From assembly GCA_028274465.1 (NCBI GenBank), contig CM051457.1, positions 69,166,496 through 69,230,495 on the forward strand: DNA of 64,000 nt. Direction: 5' to 3'. This document shows positions 43,764-54,450 of the stretch, piece after piece. Position 1 is the stretch's first letter. Every line of letters starts with the position of its first letter. The position numbers were made by a program, and so were the translations under genes. The notes beneath the pieces were generated by a model, which searched no databases, had not been told where the DNA came from, and saw only the letters and a program-made list of their open reading frames with translations. The stretch comes from Plantago ovata (lineage: Eukaryota; Streptophyta; Magnoliopsida; Lamiales; Plantaginaceae).

Positions 43764-44970
43764 GTCGAGCCAACGACTTTTAAACGAAGGCGCTTCTCGG
43801 GAGGCAACCCGAGGTTGTAGGTAATTGCATATAGATTAGAAGCACGTTTAAAATTTTGTTTCGTTGTTTAGACAATGTTTTTGGGGTGAAAATTTAGCAA
43901 AACTCGAAAAAAAATGGATTTGGGAGCTTCAGGTCCCAAGCGAACCGCTTGGAAAGCCGAAGCGGTCCGCTTGGATTTCCAGTAAGAAATCCATTCTTAC
44001 TGGAAATCCAAGCGAAGCGCTTGGATTTCCAGTAAGAATTCCATTCTTACTGGAAATCCAAGCGAAGCGCTTGGCACCCCCAAGCGGTCCGCTTGAATTT
44101 CCAGTAAGAATGAAAATTCTTACTGGAAATCCAAGTGGAGCGCTTGGGAGTTCCCAAGCGGACCGCTTGCCAAGCGCTTCGCTTGGGACGCCCAAGCGCT
44201 TCGCTTGGCTTTCCTTAAGGAAGCAAGCGGGGCACTTGTGTTTCAAAGCCCCCCACTTCGTTTTTCTTCCTCCATTGCCGATTTAGCACCCCAAAAATCT
44301 CAATCTCTCTCAATTCTCCACCAATTCTTGCAATCTTGTGCATTTTACAAAGCCCATCACCCCCTCTATCATCTAAACCGATCAAATTTCACGTTTGAGG
44401 CATCCATAACAAGGAATCAAAGGTACCTCTCATGAACCCTAACTTTCTTGAATTTGGGATTTTATCTTAATTAGCTTCAATTGTGTTATGCATTGGTGAA
44501 TTAGAGTTTGATGATGATTGTTGAGCATGTTTCTTACTAGATGTGATGTCTAAATTCGAATTTTGCTCTTCTTGATTTATGATGAACTCTAGTGCTCGAA
44601 TTTTTGCTATGTAATTGTTTGATGATTGTTAGCCTTGAATTTGAGTTATGATATGATTCGAATTTTTGCTATGTAATTGTTTGATGATTGTTAGCCTTGA
44701 ATTTGAGTTATGATTATGATTATGGTGATGTTGTAATTGCATGAGAATGTGTTGGATTGGTTGGGTAATTTAATTGGAGAGTTTGTTTGCTTGGTTTAGA
44801 TTCGTATGGATTTATCGAAACGAAGTGTTGAAGCTTCTCGATTTGTTCATATGAACTTTAGCAAGCCTTCAAACTCACCATGAGATTACTTGAGTGAGTA
44901 TTGGAGTCTAGGAGTCGAGTCTAAGTCTCATTGTCTCTTGAAGTTATCTAATATGATTATTCTAGGTACC
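43764..44970 (+). other. Inter-ORF region of element D
   Basis: No credible gene. It contains the gag-pol terminal motif CGGGAGGCAACCCG (43798-43811), the main palindrome cluster (43936-44220) and a 62-bp tandem duplication (units from 44597 and 44659). Peptide frames over the palindromes are artefacts of the repeats. Confidence 0.75.
43936..44220 (+). repeat. Palindrome cluster after gag-protease (element D)
   Basis: About nine 7-3-7 stem-loops, many of form CCAAGCG-NNN-CGCTTGG, with centres AAC, GTC, AAG, GAC or CTT, are interleaved with three ~43-bp palindromes centred on CCAGTAAGAAT/ATTCTTACTGG (43970-44012, 44020-44062, 44092-44135). The unit at 43936-43952 has the centre GCG-AAC-CGC also found in element H. 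Confidence 0.9.
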
Positions 44971-45936
44971 ATGGACACAAGAGCCAAGAAGAAAGCAAGG
45001 AAGGATGGAGCTTCAACCTCCAAGGAGATTCCCCGTGATGAAAGCGACCGTGACCTATACAAAGAATCGGACGCATTGCGGAGGTTCCGCTACAACTTCT
45101 ATAGGGGAGGAGAACGGTCAGTGATTTGGGACCGTAGCATCTCCTTTACTTCAAAAGATTTGGACGTACTAAAGGGGACAAAATATGAGAACAAGGGGCT
45201 TTTCTTTGATGTACACTATGCACCCTATGCTCACCTTACCAGGTTTATAACGGCGAGAGGATGGACCTTCTATGGGAAAGAACTCTCCGGATGGGATAGA
45301 GACCTTGTCGAGGAGTTCCACATTGCCTTCGAGGACTATAACTATAAGGCCGAAGCAGTACCTATTCGTGGTGTGATGGTCCCTTTCTCACCATTGAGTA
45401 TCACTAGTTTCATTATGGGACTAGAGGAGCCCTTGCGGGAAGACAAGAATAAGGTAGCATACTACGTGAGTGATCCCTATGAGCACTATGTCTATGACCC
45501 AACGATTGAGAAGTTTCCGAGGAAGATAGCCGGGGTTCTGACAACCAAGGACTATAAGCCAAGGAAGACGCGTCTCGATAACACCTTGAAGTATAAAGAT
45601 TTGCACTTGCACGCCCGCATGATCCTACCTTTCGTAGTAGCTAATCTGATCCCGGGACTCATAACCGAAGAGATAACGCCAGAAGTTGGGATCTTAGTCT
45701 ATTCCCTCATGGCAAACTTGCCCATCACTCCCGGGGACATCATCTTCCAGCAATTTTAGATTAAACGAGAACCCGGCCACCCACTAGTCTTCCCACATCT
45801 GATCACTGCTATGTGTGAGAAAGCAAATGTGCCAAACATCCGGCTCACCGAGGCATCGAGGGAACCAATCGGCATAGAGACGCACGATCTGATACTCCAC
45901 CGCTTCGAAGTAGAGCAAGGGGTCAAATCCGAGTGA
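44971..45936 (+). pseudogene. Athila-like ORF2, 'putative plant transposon' type (element D)
   Basis: ATG 44971 gives MDTRAKKKARKDGASTSKEI, a basic start with a possible nuclear signal, then SDALRRFRYNFY, LTRFITARGWTFYGKELSGWD and VPIRGVMVPFSPLSI. This is the pattern of the plant-specific 'putative plant transposon protein' domain often found in such elements; its function is not established. A TAG at 45757-45759 interrupts the frame, but coding-like sequence continues in frame for 58 more codons to TGA at 45934. The upstream codons from 44890 are open but less likely to be used. Whether TAG is a simple mutation or read through cannot be told. Confidence 0.8.
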
Positions 45937-47940
45937 TTTTGCGGTGGTGGTACTCCTTTTTGATACTCTTAACTGATATTATGACTTTTGACTCTTGTAC
46001 TCTTTATTTGCTTTTGTAGTGGTGGCCTGTGTGCCTTTTGTCGTGATTAGTTTAGTCTAGTTTTTGTCTTGGTGCCTTAGGTGATTACGATAGGAAAAAA
46101 ACATCGAAAATCTGGAAACAGGTCCAAGCGAAGCGTTTGGAAGGGCCAAGCGGTCCGCTTGAAATTGCAGGAAGTTTTGCAACTTCCTGGAAATTCAAGC
46201 GGAGCGCCTGGAGCCTCCCAAGCGCTCCGCTTGGCCAAGCGAACCGCTTGGCTCCCGCCAAGCGGTCCGCCTGGACCCTGTACCCAGATTTTCCTCGTTT
46301 TTTCCATTCTTCTCACCTTTGCGCACCCGTTTTCACTTGTTTCTTGAGTCCTTTCAGGTACTACTCATATATAGGAGATTGGACACGAACCTTTATCTCA
46401 GGGAAGTGTACTTTCAATCAAATTTTTCCTTTTCATTCAACTTTTCTTTGCTCGAGGACGAGCAAAAGTTTAGGTTTGGGGAGGGGGTACTGGATTTTCA
46501 GTACTATATGCTTGTGTGGTTCGTACATGCCTGATTTTACTTAAGTTCATGTGATTTGTCGTGTTTTTTCAATTTTTGCATGCATATCATCCCTAGATTA
46601 GTTGCTGCACGTTGTTGTGTGTGGAGTTTATTGCCAAGTCTTTTGAACTTTTTTATTGAGTAGACTAAGTGTTTATGACCATTGATCATATGTTGCATCA
46701 CTTTGCAAGTAGTTTGAAGCTTGTCTCGCTTGGTTTGTCACATTCGCATGTGCACTAGTTAAGCTTAGTAGTCTCGACATCACCTCGAGTGGTGTTTCTT
46801 CTACTGCGGTTCACGATGGCCTTATAAAATGATGCATGTTAGAGTCTATGGTTGTAACCCGTGTAATTATGTACGTAAGAGGCGACAAGTTTTTCACCTC
46901 GATTAGAGATTGCCAAATGCCTAGGAAGGAGGTAGTGTGAGGTGTGCGATTCCTTGTATTAAACCTATTCTATCGAATAGGTTTGGGGAGGGGGTTGCTT
47001 CGTTATACTTGTCTTTCGTCTTTGAGTCGTTGTAAAGTTTTCTTTTTTCTTTTTCTTTTTGTTTTGTGTCCCAACCTATTCTTTCGAATAGGTTTGGGGA
47101 GGTGTCTTTGTAAATGAGTCTTTCCTTTTTCTTTTTCGTCTTTGTGCTCAAACCTATTCTCTCGAATAGGTTTGGGGAGGAGTTTTTGACACGTAGTACT
47201 GCTGCTTGCCCCTATACAAAAGAAAAAAAAAAGAGAAAAAGAAAAGAAGAAAAGAAAAGAAGAAAAGAAAAGAAAAAAGAAAAGAGAAAATAAAAAAAAA
47301 AGAAAGAAAATAAAGAATAAGACCCAAAAGCAAAAGAAGGGTCGTTGCAAGCCAAAAGCAGTCTAGTAAAGTATCAAGTGTCATGTAAATATTTGTTATT
47401 GTGAAGTTGTCGAGTTGTAAATTCTATCTTTCGTTTCGTGTCGCCTTTGTCCAAGGCCTGTTCTTGACCACCCTCGTCTTGCTTTTCAAGAAGTGGTTGA
47501 AAGAGGCTCATTCTTGAGAGTCTGGGTAGAATAGGGGAGTGTTATCTTTCTAAGGGAACCCTCCTTCGTTTGATGAGAACCAGTATTGGTTCGCCCTCTC
47601 TTGAGGAAAAGTCTCGCTTGGTGAACAGAAGTAAGTCCTCGGTTTCATAGGCACGGGGCAATTGTAGTATGATAACATGCATCAATGTATCTTCACTGAC
47701 CAGGTCCAGGTAGAAGATGTTACGTGAGACTCCTTTGTTTAACCAAGTGCACTTGAGAATGTGTATATTCGCAATCGAGGCATACTTCAACCTATTTGTA
47801 TGTCATGCTCATTTGGTTTTGTTCATAAGCATTTGGTAGATTCAATAGATTAGTTCACTTTACTTGGCATGAGACTCCTTTTGTGTTGCATTTAGGATAG
47901 TTGTTGCTTGAGGACAAGCAAAGGTTTGGTTTGGGGAGTT
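45937..47940 (+). other. 3' non-coding region of element D
   Basis: About 2 kb without a gene. It holds another 7-3-7 stem-loop cluster (46125-46275), a first polypurine-like AGGTTTGGGGAG (46472-46483), three hairpin plus polypurine-like units (46960-47180), a ~110-bp A/G tract (47217-47330), and the real polypurine tract at about 47929-47939 before the 3' LTR. Long F- or K-rich frames here come from the low-complexity tracts. Confidence 0.8.
46960..47180 (+). repeat. Three hairpin-polypurine units (element D)
   Basis: Three perfect inverted repeats AACCTATTC/GAATAGGTT with 4-nt loops TATC, TTTC and TCTC (46961-46984, 47073-47094, 47150-47173) are each followed at once by TTTGGGGAGG, the same word as the element's real polypurine tract. 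Pyrimidine-rich spacers separate them. Confidence 0.88.
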
Positions 47941-49332
47941 TGATGAACGTATTTTTGACGCGTTCATCTTGTCTTTTTTACCTTCTTTTGCTATCTTCTA
48001 GCCTTGTGTTTTGGTTAGTTTTGTAGAATAGTGTCACGTTTTGTGTTTTCTGCATTTTCAGGCACTTAGGTACGAAACGGCGTTTTTGGAGCTAAAAACG
48101 AGCCTTTTTGATGGAAAAGATGGCCCCGTTGAAGTTCCCCAATCTCCGTGGCTTGTTCGTAAGTGTTTGAGTATCAATAAGCATCGAGAAGGATGAGTCC
48201 AAGGCACCCGAGGGCCATGCGAGGGCAAAAAGATTGAGTTTGAAGACAAAAATCTGCCCAGGAGCCAAGCTAAGCGCCTGGAATAGTGAAGCGCTCCGCT
48301 TCAATTTCCAGGAGCTTTGGCACAGTAGCCAAGCGAAGCGCTTGGAGTGCCCAAAGCGCTTCTCTTGCCAAGCGGTCCGCTTGGCTTCTCCAAGCGGTCC
48401 GCTTGGCAGCGGTTACGTTTTCGGATTTTCCTTCTTTGATCATTTTTTGAATATCTTTTGAACTGTAACTTCGTTGTGGGGAGCTCCTAAGCCCCAAAAC
48501 TCAGAGAAAACTCAGATTACATTGTATTTTAGCTTGGGATTCAAGGTTTTGATTGGGATTCATCCTTTGTAATCATCTACGGAGAGGTTTTCTTTGCTTT
48601 CCACCGATTAGTGACAGCTTTGGTGGTAACTTGTATCACTCTCTTGTCTTGTAGTTTGATATGATGTATTCTGATTATTATTCATATGAATTGATGTCTA
48701 TGTTGATGAATATGAGTAGCTAAATCTTTTGTGTTGGTGGTAGAATGTAGAATATGCATGCTATGGGTTATGTTTATGCTTACATGAGATTGTGATTCAA
48801 TCTTGCTGCAAATCCCTTCATATGATTCTTAGTTGCCTATAAAATATATTCGAATTGAGTATAGTGACAAACTCTTGGTCAATGAAAGATATAGGATTGT
48901 ATGTTAGAGATTTGCAGCATGCTAGATAAATGGTGTTGGTGACAAGCACCTCTAAAGTATTGATAGTGATCTTTTATGATGTGTGTCTTAAAGTTGCCTA
49001 GACGAGTTGCTTAGCAGACTTGATCGAAGGTTTTACGCACTGAACTTGTGAGCATATTCGTAACCCATGCATGTGTATTTGATTTCTACCATCAACCGTT
49101 TTCCAAACTTGATTACAACAATCTGATTTCTCGTTGCTATTGTTCAAGGGAAACGATTTTCTAAACATTTGAATTCGTTGACTGAAATTACTTGCAAAAA
49201 CCTCAAGCAAAGCCACGTTAGGTCCCGAGAGAACGACACTCGGGGACAACTTGCCATTGCACTCTAGTTTGTGTAGTGATAAGTGTTCTTAGGCTTTTAA
49301 ACAAATTTAATTGGTGAAAAACGACATCATCA
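47941..49332 (+). repeat. 3' LTR of element D
   Basis: 1,392 bp, TGATGAACG ... GACATCATCA, followed by TATGA. Differs from the left LTR by about 18 substitutions and one ~12-bp deletion by eye. Confidence 0.95.
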
Positions 49333-49337
49333 TATGA

Positions 49338-52220
49338 CTTGCAATAAAGACCACTTTCTGAAGTGGTGTATTGGTTTGAAAAATTGCTTTTTCTAATTAA
49401 TGGTGGAAAAAGAGTTTGACACGACTCCGTGCCTTTGGGGACTGCTAGTCGGTGCGTCTTCAACCTTGAAGCACGATTAACAACTCAATTCACCATGTAA
49501 TTGTTAAATCTAACTTGTCCAAATAAACCTTCTATTCTATGATCATGCTTGTAAAGAACAGAAAACGGAGAAAGTAATTTAGTTACTTCGATGTTGTTAG
49601 CAACCTTGTGCTACATTTATCTAAATCTAGTGTTGAGAATAACAAGGTACTTGCAAAAGTTAACCAACATATGTGTTGATGGAAGCAATGGACTTGTTAA
49701 GTCTGTTTGAAGTAAGATGGTTGTTGACTTCTAGCTAACTCATAAAATATGGGGAGGCGCTATCCAAATGGCTAACGAATTCTGAACAGAATATCTCACA
49801 TGAATAACAACAGGACTCCATATGAGTTATGGAGTGGTTATTCCCCAACTTACGATTACCTCAAAGTGTGGGGATGTTTGGCAAAGGTTGAAATGTCCTA
49901 GCAAAAGAAGATTGATCCAACGTATTACTTCTTAGTCCATCGGTCTAAAGGAAGTAATATTCATGTGGGGACAATCAATGGTCGAGACAAGAAATGTGGA
50001 AATTTCTTGAAGATTCCTTCCCTAGAAAGGAAGAGAAAGACTTGGATTTTCTTAAGTGTCAAGTGAGTGACCTTGGTGAGAATGAACATTCTGCACCAAA
50101 TGAATGAGATGGATCAAATGTGGGAACCCCCAGCATCGTATCTAGTTCAAGTCAAAAGATAACCAAGGCTCATGATATTGAAACTAGTGGTTTTCCTGAA
50201 TATTCAATGCAAGAGATAACCAAGGCTCATGATATTGAAATCGGTGGAAATAACATGCGAGTGATTCAATGCAAGAGAATAAAAAGGCTCATGACATTGA
50301 AACTAAAGAACAAATATTTGATCAAAATTTTCTAACCTTGTTTGGTAGAAGATATTTGAAGACAAAGAATTGTCTATTGTTGATACTCCTTCTTGGAAGG
50401 ATGTCATCGGAAGTGAATAGGTTCCATCCTACAAAATCAAGCTTGGCAACTAGTTGATCTTCCTCGGCGCTAGGTTGCAAGCAAATGGTGTTTTGGATAA
50501 AAGTATCCATAAGAGCGTTCATTGTTCTAGCAACTTTGAGATACCTCACATGGATGTTAAGGTAGCGTTCCCAAATGCTGATTTGGAAGAAGAAACTTAC
50601 ATGGTACAACCCGAGTGGTATTCTATTTCGAGATAAGAAGACAAGACTTGTCATCTTGATAAATAGTGGTGCGGGTTGAAACCGATGGCAAGAGAAATTC
50701 GATGATATGAGATTTCTCTACAAACGAGTAGTACAAATGCATATACGTGAAAGAAGATTCAAAACCTTTCGTAATGATTTGTCTCTATGTCGGTCATATG
50801 CTCATAATTGGGGGAGTAGTCCCGAACTGATCTTAGAGATCATGAACATGTTGGAAATGTTGTTGACATGTAGGATATGAGCATAAAATATGTGATCTTA
50901 GAAATTGAGATTTCTAAAAATGCTGATGGGTTAGCACTTTCGCAATCTCATTACATCGATGATGTTTTGAAGAGATTCAGTGTTTTGTTCGGTCAACGCT
51001 TAAGACGTTGATGAGTATGAACAAATAGTATTGCAAAGAATCATGTTTAAACCCATAGTAAAGGACGGTATGCAAAAATCGTTGGCCCACTTATGTACAT
51101 TAGTAATTGTACATGACTGGACTTGGCATACCCGGTCAACAACTTGGCAAGATTTATGCGTGATCCGGGCCAAGAATATCGTTGGACGATGTTGGATAGG
51201 TTATTGAGATACCTATAGCACACGCTCAAATATGATCTTCTCTATTCGAGTTATCCAGTTGTATAGGAGGAACAATGATGATAACTGGATATTCGAACGC
51301 GAGAACACCAATTTCACAATGAGGAACATGTTTGCCATTGGTGGAGATGTGGTGTGTCTTGGAAGCCGTGCCTTCAAGAAAAACAGTTTACTGAGATTGT
51401 AACCTACACATGGAAGAGCACGAAGTAGAATGGTAAGTCTAGACACACTTGTCATAGACATGATGCCATTAAGCAGTTGATCTCCATGGAAGTTATCTCT
51501 TTGGATTTTGAGAAATGAAAAGATAACATTGCGGATCCGCTAACACAAAGCATAAGTGGAAGATCGAACGAACTTCTTGTCTAGGGGAATGGGGTTAAAA
51601 CCCATGATACAAAGAATTTGTACAGTGGATACCCAACCATACTGATTGGAGATCCCAAGAATTTGGTTCAATGTGGAAAACTAAACAGTACGAATTCAGT
51701 TTTGCGCTTCGAGATTGTAATAAACACACGAAGAAGTAAGAGCACTCCGGATAAAGGTCACTTGTGATTTTTACTCCAAAAAAATCCATTCCCGCGTAAG
51801 ACATTTTAGTGCTATCCTACAAGGGGTAAAGGATGAGTTTTATACTCTTAATGAATCCCAAACTTGAGTTCATCCTTGGTTCAAGTGGGGCATTGGCAGG
51901 ATGTTCCTTTTGGGAGTTCACCTATCTAAGTGCGAAGACAGGCCGCTTCAAATGAAAGCACTTATGAAGCCAGGAGCTGTCCACAGCCAAAATGGACATA
52001 CCGTAAGAACCTGAAACGAGTACAGGGTTGTGACAGTGTGAATTATCTTTATCTTGGTATACACAAAACACCGACCGGTTCAAGGCATCACGTCCACCGC
52101 GTGGCATGTATATCCGAAGATCTTTCACTAGGGAAGATTCAAAGCGGAAGCCATCGATCCCGATGCTATCACTTCCCGCCGAAAGAGTGCAAGTGCATCA
52201 ATTCCCTTTCATGTGGGGAT
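49338..52220 (+). pseudogene. Decayed Copia pol (element E)
   Basis: Heavily mutated plus-strand pol with many stops. Recognisable remnants: integrase C-part (TPYELWSGYSPTYDYLKVWGC, ~49807-49880), reverse transcriptase (DVKVAFPNADLEEETYMVQPEW near 50550-50625, and YVGHMLIIGG near 50785-50815 where YVDD is expected), a piece matching PVNNLARFMRDP (~51130), RNase H (~51300-51400) and the C-terminal NIADPLTQSI (~51525). A ~20-bp unit (AAGGCTCATGATATTGAAA) is repeated three times at 50155-50305. Long dead. Confidence 0.8.
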
Positions 52221-53345
52221 TGTTGGGAATTTTAGTGAAATGAATGAGCCTTCAATTCGTTCGATCTACTGGTCATTTGGGCCCAACACGTTGGAAACAA
52301 GCTTTTTATGATCGTGTATTTCCATTTGTTAATGGATGTCACTAAGGCGTTAAGTCACTAAAATCATGTGTGGTGAAAGGTGATTAATGCACATAGTGTA
52401 TTGATCGATACATGAATGAATTAAGTCGTTCAAATACAGTTGGATCCACTGTGCTAAAATTCATGGGAAAAGGCAAATGAGGCTTTTGCATAGATATATG
52501 CAAAATGCATTGTTGGAATGTTATTCATTTGTATTTAATTGCTCAAAGTTGATGAGAAAATTAATTTACAAGTTAAACAACCTGAATTAGTGAATTTGTG
52601 ACCTTTCACAATAGTTTCCAACAAGAAACGGTGGGAAAAACATTATTAGTAAAAAATAGCATCTGTTGGGAATCGATCCACATACCTGTTGGATAACACA
52701 AACGACTTTCTGCCACTGGACCATCACACCACTTGTGAATGGTTTTGTCTATTCTCGAATTTATCCATTAGACATGACTGGCGAGTTTTTGCACCTTTTG
52801 GCGTTTAGTTGAATGGGTTGCTACCATTCATTGAAACCTTCTGAAGGGATTTCATGCCTCTTCATTGAAGCTTTTGAGAAGTATAAATATGGGAGTGAGG
52901 TTCATTCCCAAATACACATCCAAGGTAAGTTCGCCAGATTCTCTTCTCATTTGCTTTATCTTTGCACTCAATCCTACTCAAAATAAGTTCGCCAGATTCG
53001 ACTATTTGGAGTGCTCCTTAGTCGTCTCAAGAATAGTTTTATCCTGGGAGACCATTTGCCGTTATTCCGTTAGCACCATGAGCGGGGAAAATATTGTCTT
53101 AAGGAGAGATGGTCAAACCATCGACTCTACTCACCATTTCTTGTTGTTCGTTACCATGTTGGAGTTGCTTGAAGACATGATCTTTTGAGGCGTCAGGAAA
53201 TATAGGGAAGTTTACTTTGTAAATTCCTTTTTTGTTATATTGTATCATATATCAATGTACAAGTTTCATTTATTATCATGTTATCTCTCTCTTGTTCCAT
53301 CTTCTAACTCTCACATTCCCCGCGCGAAAACTAATTTTTCCAACA
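52221..53345 (+). repeat. 3' LTR of element E
   Basis: About 1,125 bp from TGTTGGGAATTTT, preceded by the purine run ATGTGGGGAT (polypurine tract), to TTTTTCCAACA. TG...CA ends with a matching TGTTGG/CCAACA inverted terminal repeat. No partner LTR is in the window. Confidence 0.75.
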
Positions 53346-53997
53346 ATCGTAACACATAAGACAATATATAGAGACAGATAATAGAACAGAAGAGATAGAT
53401 AACAGAACAAACAGAAACAGAACAAATTTCATTGGTTCAGCTCGCCTTATTTCTCCTACTCCACAGATTTCCCCTGTGACTCCCTCCAGAGGGTATACAA
53501 CTCCAGACGGACAGAGCCACGTGTACTTTGGGGAAACAGATCCTACGACCCTAATAGACCTTAGCGACGTCTGCCTCACGTCTAAAAGGGAATAGACTAG
53601 GAAATAATCAAATAAACCCGGTAGTCCTCACCACCCAAGTCTACCTAATTACGACCTAATCGACCGGTCACACAAAAAACAGGAAGTATATTTACATGCG
53701 TAACAGATTGCCTTCCAGTTTTTCGCAAATAAGTAGTTTGGGGTGAACACTCACCTTAAACTTGCAAGCAAAGGTCCAGAAAAGCACAACGAACTAAGAG
53801 CTAACGTATAAACAGAGCACAATTAATAACAAAAGCAGTACTGGAGATATCGAGAAATAATCCTGTGGAAGATTTAGTACATAACAGAGTAATATAAAAA
53901 AGAATAAAGTAAAATAGTTATACTTAGGACATAATTACTTTAGAAGCGGGAGCAAACAGATATCTATATATGTATATATATATATATAATTCTAAAG

Positions 53998-54121
<124 letters not shown>

Positions 54122-54300
54122 TAACAGATTGCCTTCGCAAATAAGTAGTTTGGGGTGAACACTCACCTTAAACTTTCAAGCAAAGGTCCAGAAAAGCACA
54201 GCGAACTAAGAGCTAACGTACGGAGCACCTAAACAGAAAGTGTATAGTTACTAACTAGAAGTTGAACAAAAGTTAAACGGATAAAAGTAAAAAGGTCGGT

Positions 54301-54366
54301 GGAGGAGTGGCTCGAACTCAAGACCTCTAAGTTAGTCACACAACCTTTAACCAACTAAGCTAGGAG
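54301..54366 (-). ncRNA. tRNA-derived Pol III unit, possible SINE head
   Basis: The minus strand has an A box TAGCTTAGTTGG (54362-54351) and a B box-like GAGTTCGAGCC (54319-54309), ~31 nt apart as in tRNA genes. It reads TCCTAGCTTAGTTGG at the start but does not fold with a clear anticodon arm, so it is more likely a SINE head or tRNA pseudogene than a working tRNA. The downstream body (toward 54220) is AT-rich and not recognised. Confidence 0.5.
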
Positions 54367-54450
54367 ATAATTAATTACTCAAATTCATCAAGACGGAAAC
54401 CAATAACTTCACTAGCTTTTAGAAAACATTTTTAAACTCAGATTTCATAA

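Larger units (their letters stand above)
39901..49332 (+). mobile_element. Non-autonomous Athila-like Gypsy element (element D)
   Basis: A complete 9,432 bp element with TATGA duplications, 1.4 kb LTRs, a tRNA-Asp-type primer-binding site, an intact gag-protease ORF and a second ORF, but no reverse transcriptase, RNase H or integrase. The gag-pol 3' motif GGGAGGCAACCC follows protease directly. LTRs differ by about 18 substitutions and one ~12-bp indel by eye, so insertion is recent. It would depend on enzymes of another element. The layout fits the class of large non-autonomous gag-bearing elements described as TR-GAG; the assignment is inference. Confidence 0.92.

Noticed and set aside
43929..44286. 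Repeat peptides (SKRSAW-like) in both strands of D
   Set aside because: They are the palindrome units read as codons; both strands give similar peptides because the DNA is inverted-repeat.
47003..47384. Phenylalanine-rich, membrane-like ORFs
   Set aside because: Translation of a pyrimidine or purine tract (47217-47330) and flanking hairpin units; no real membrane protein.
54301..54366. Working tRNA gene
   Set aside because: A and B boxes are present but acceptor and anticodon arms do not pair clearly.
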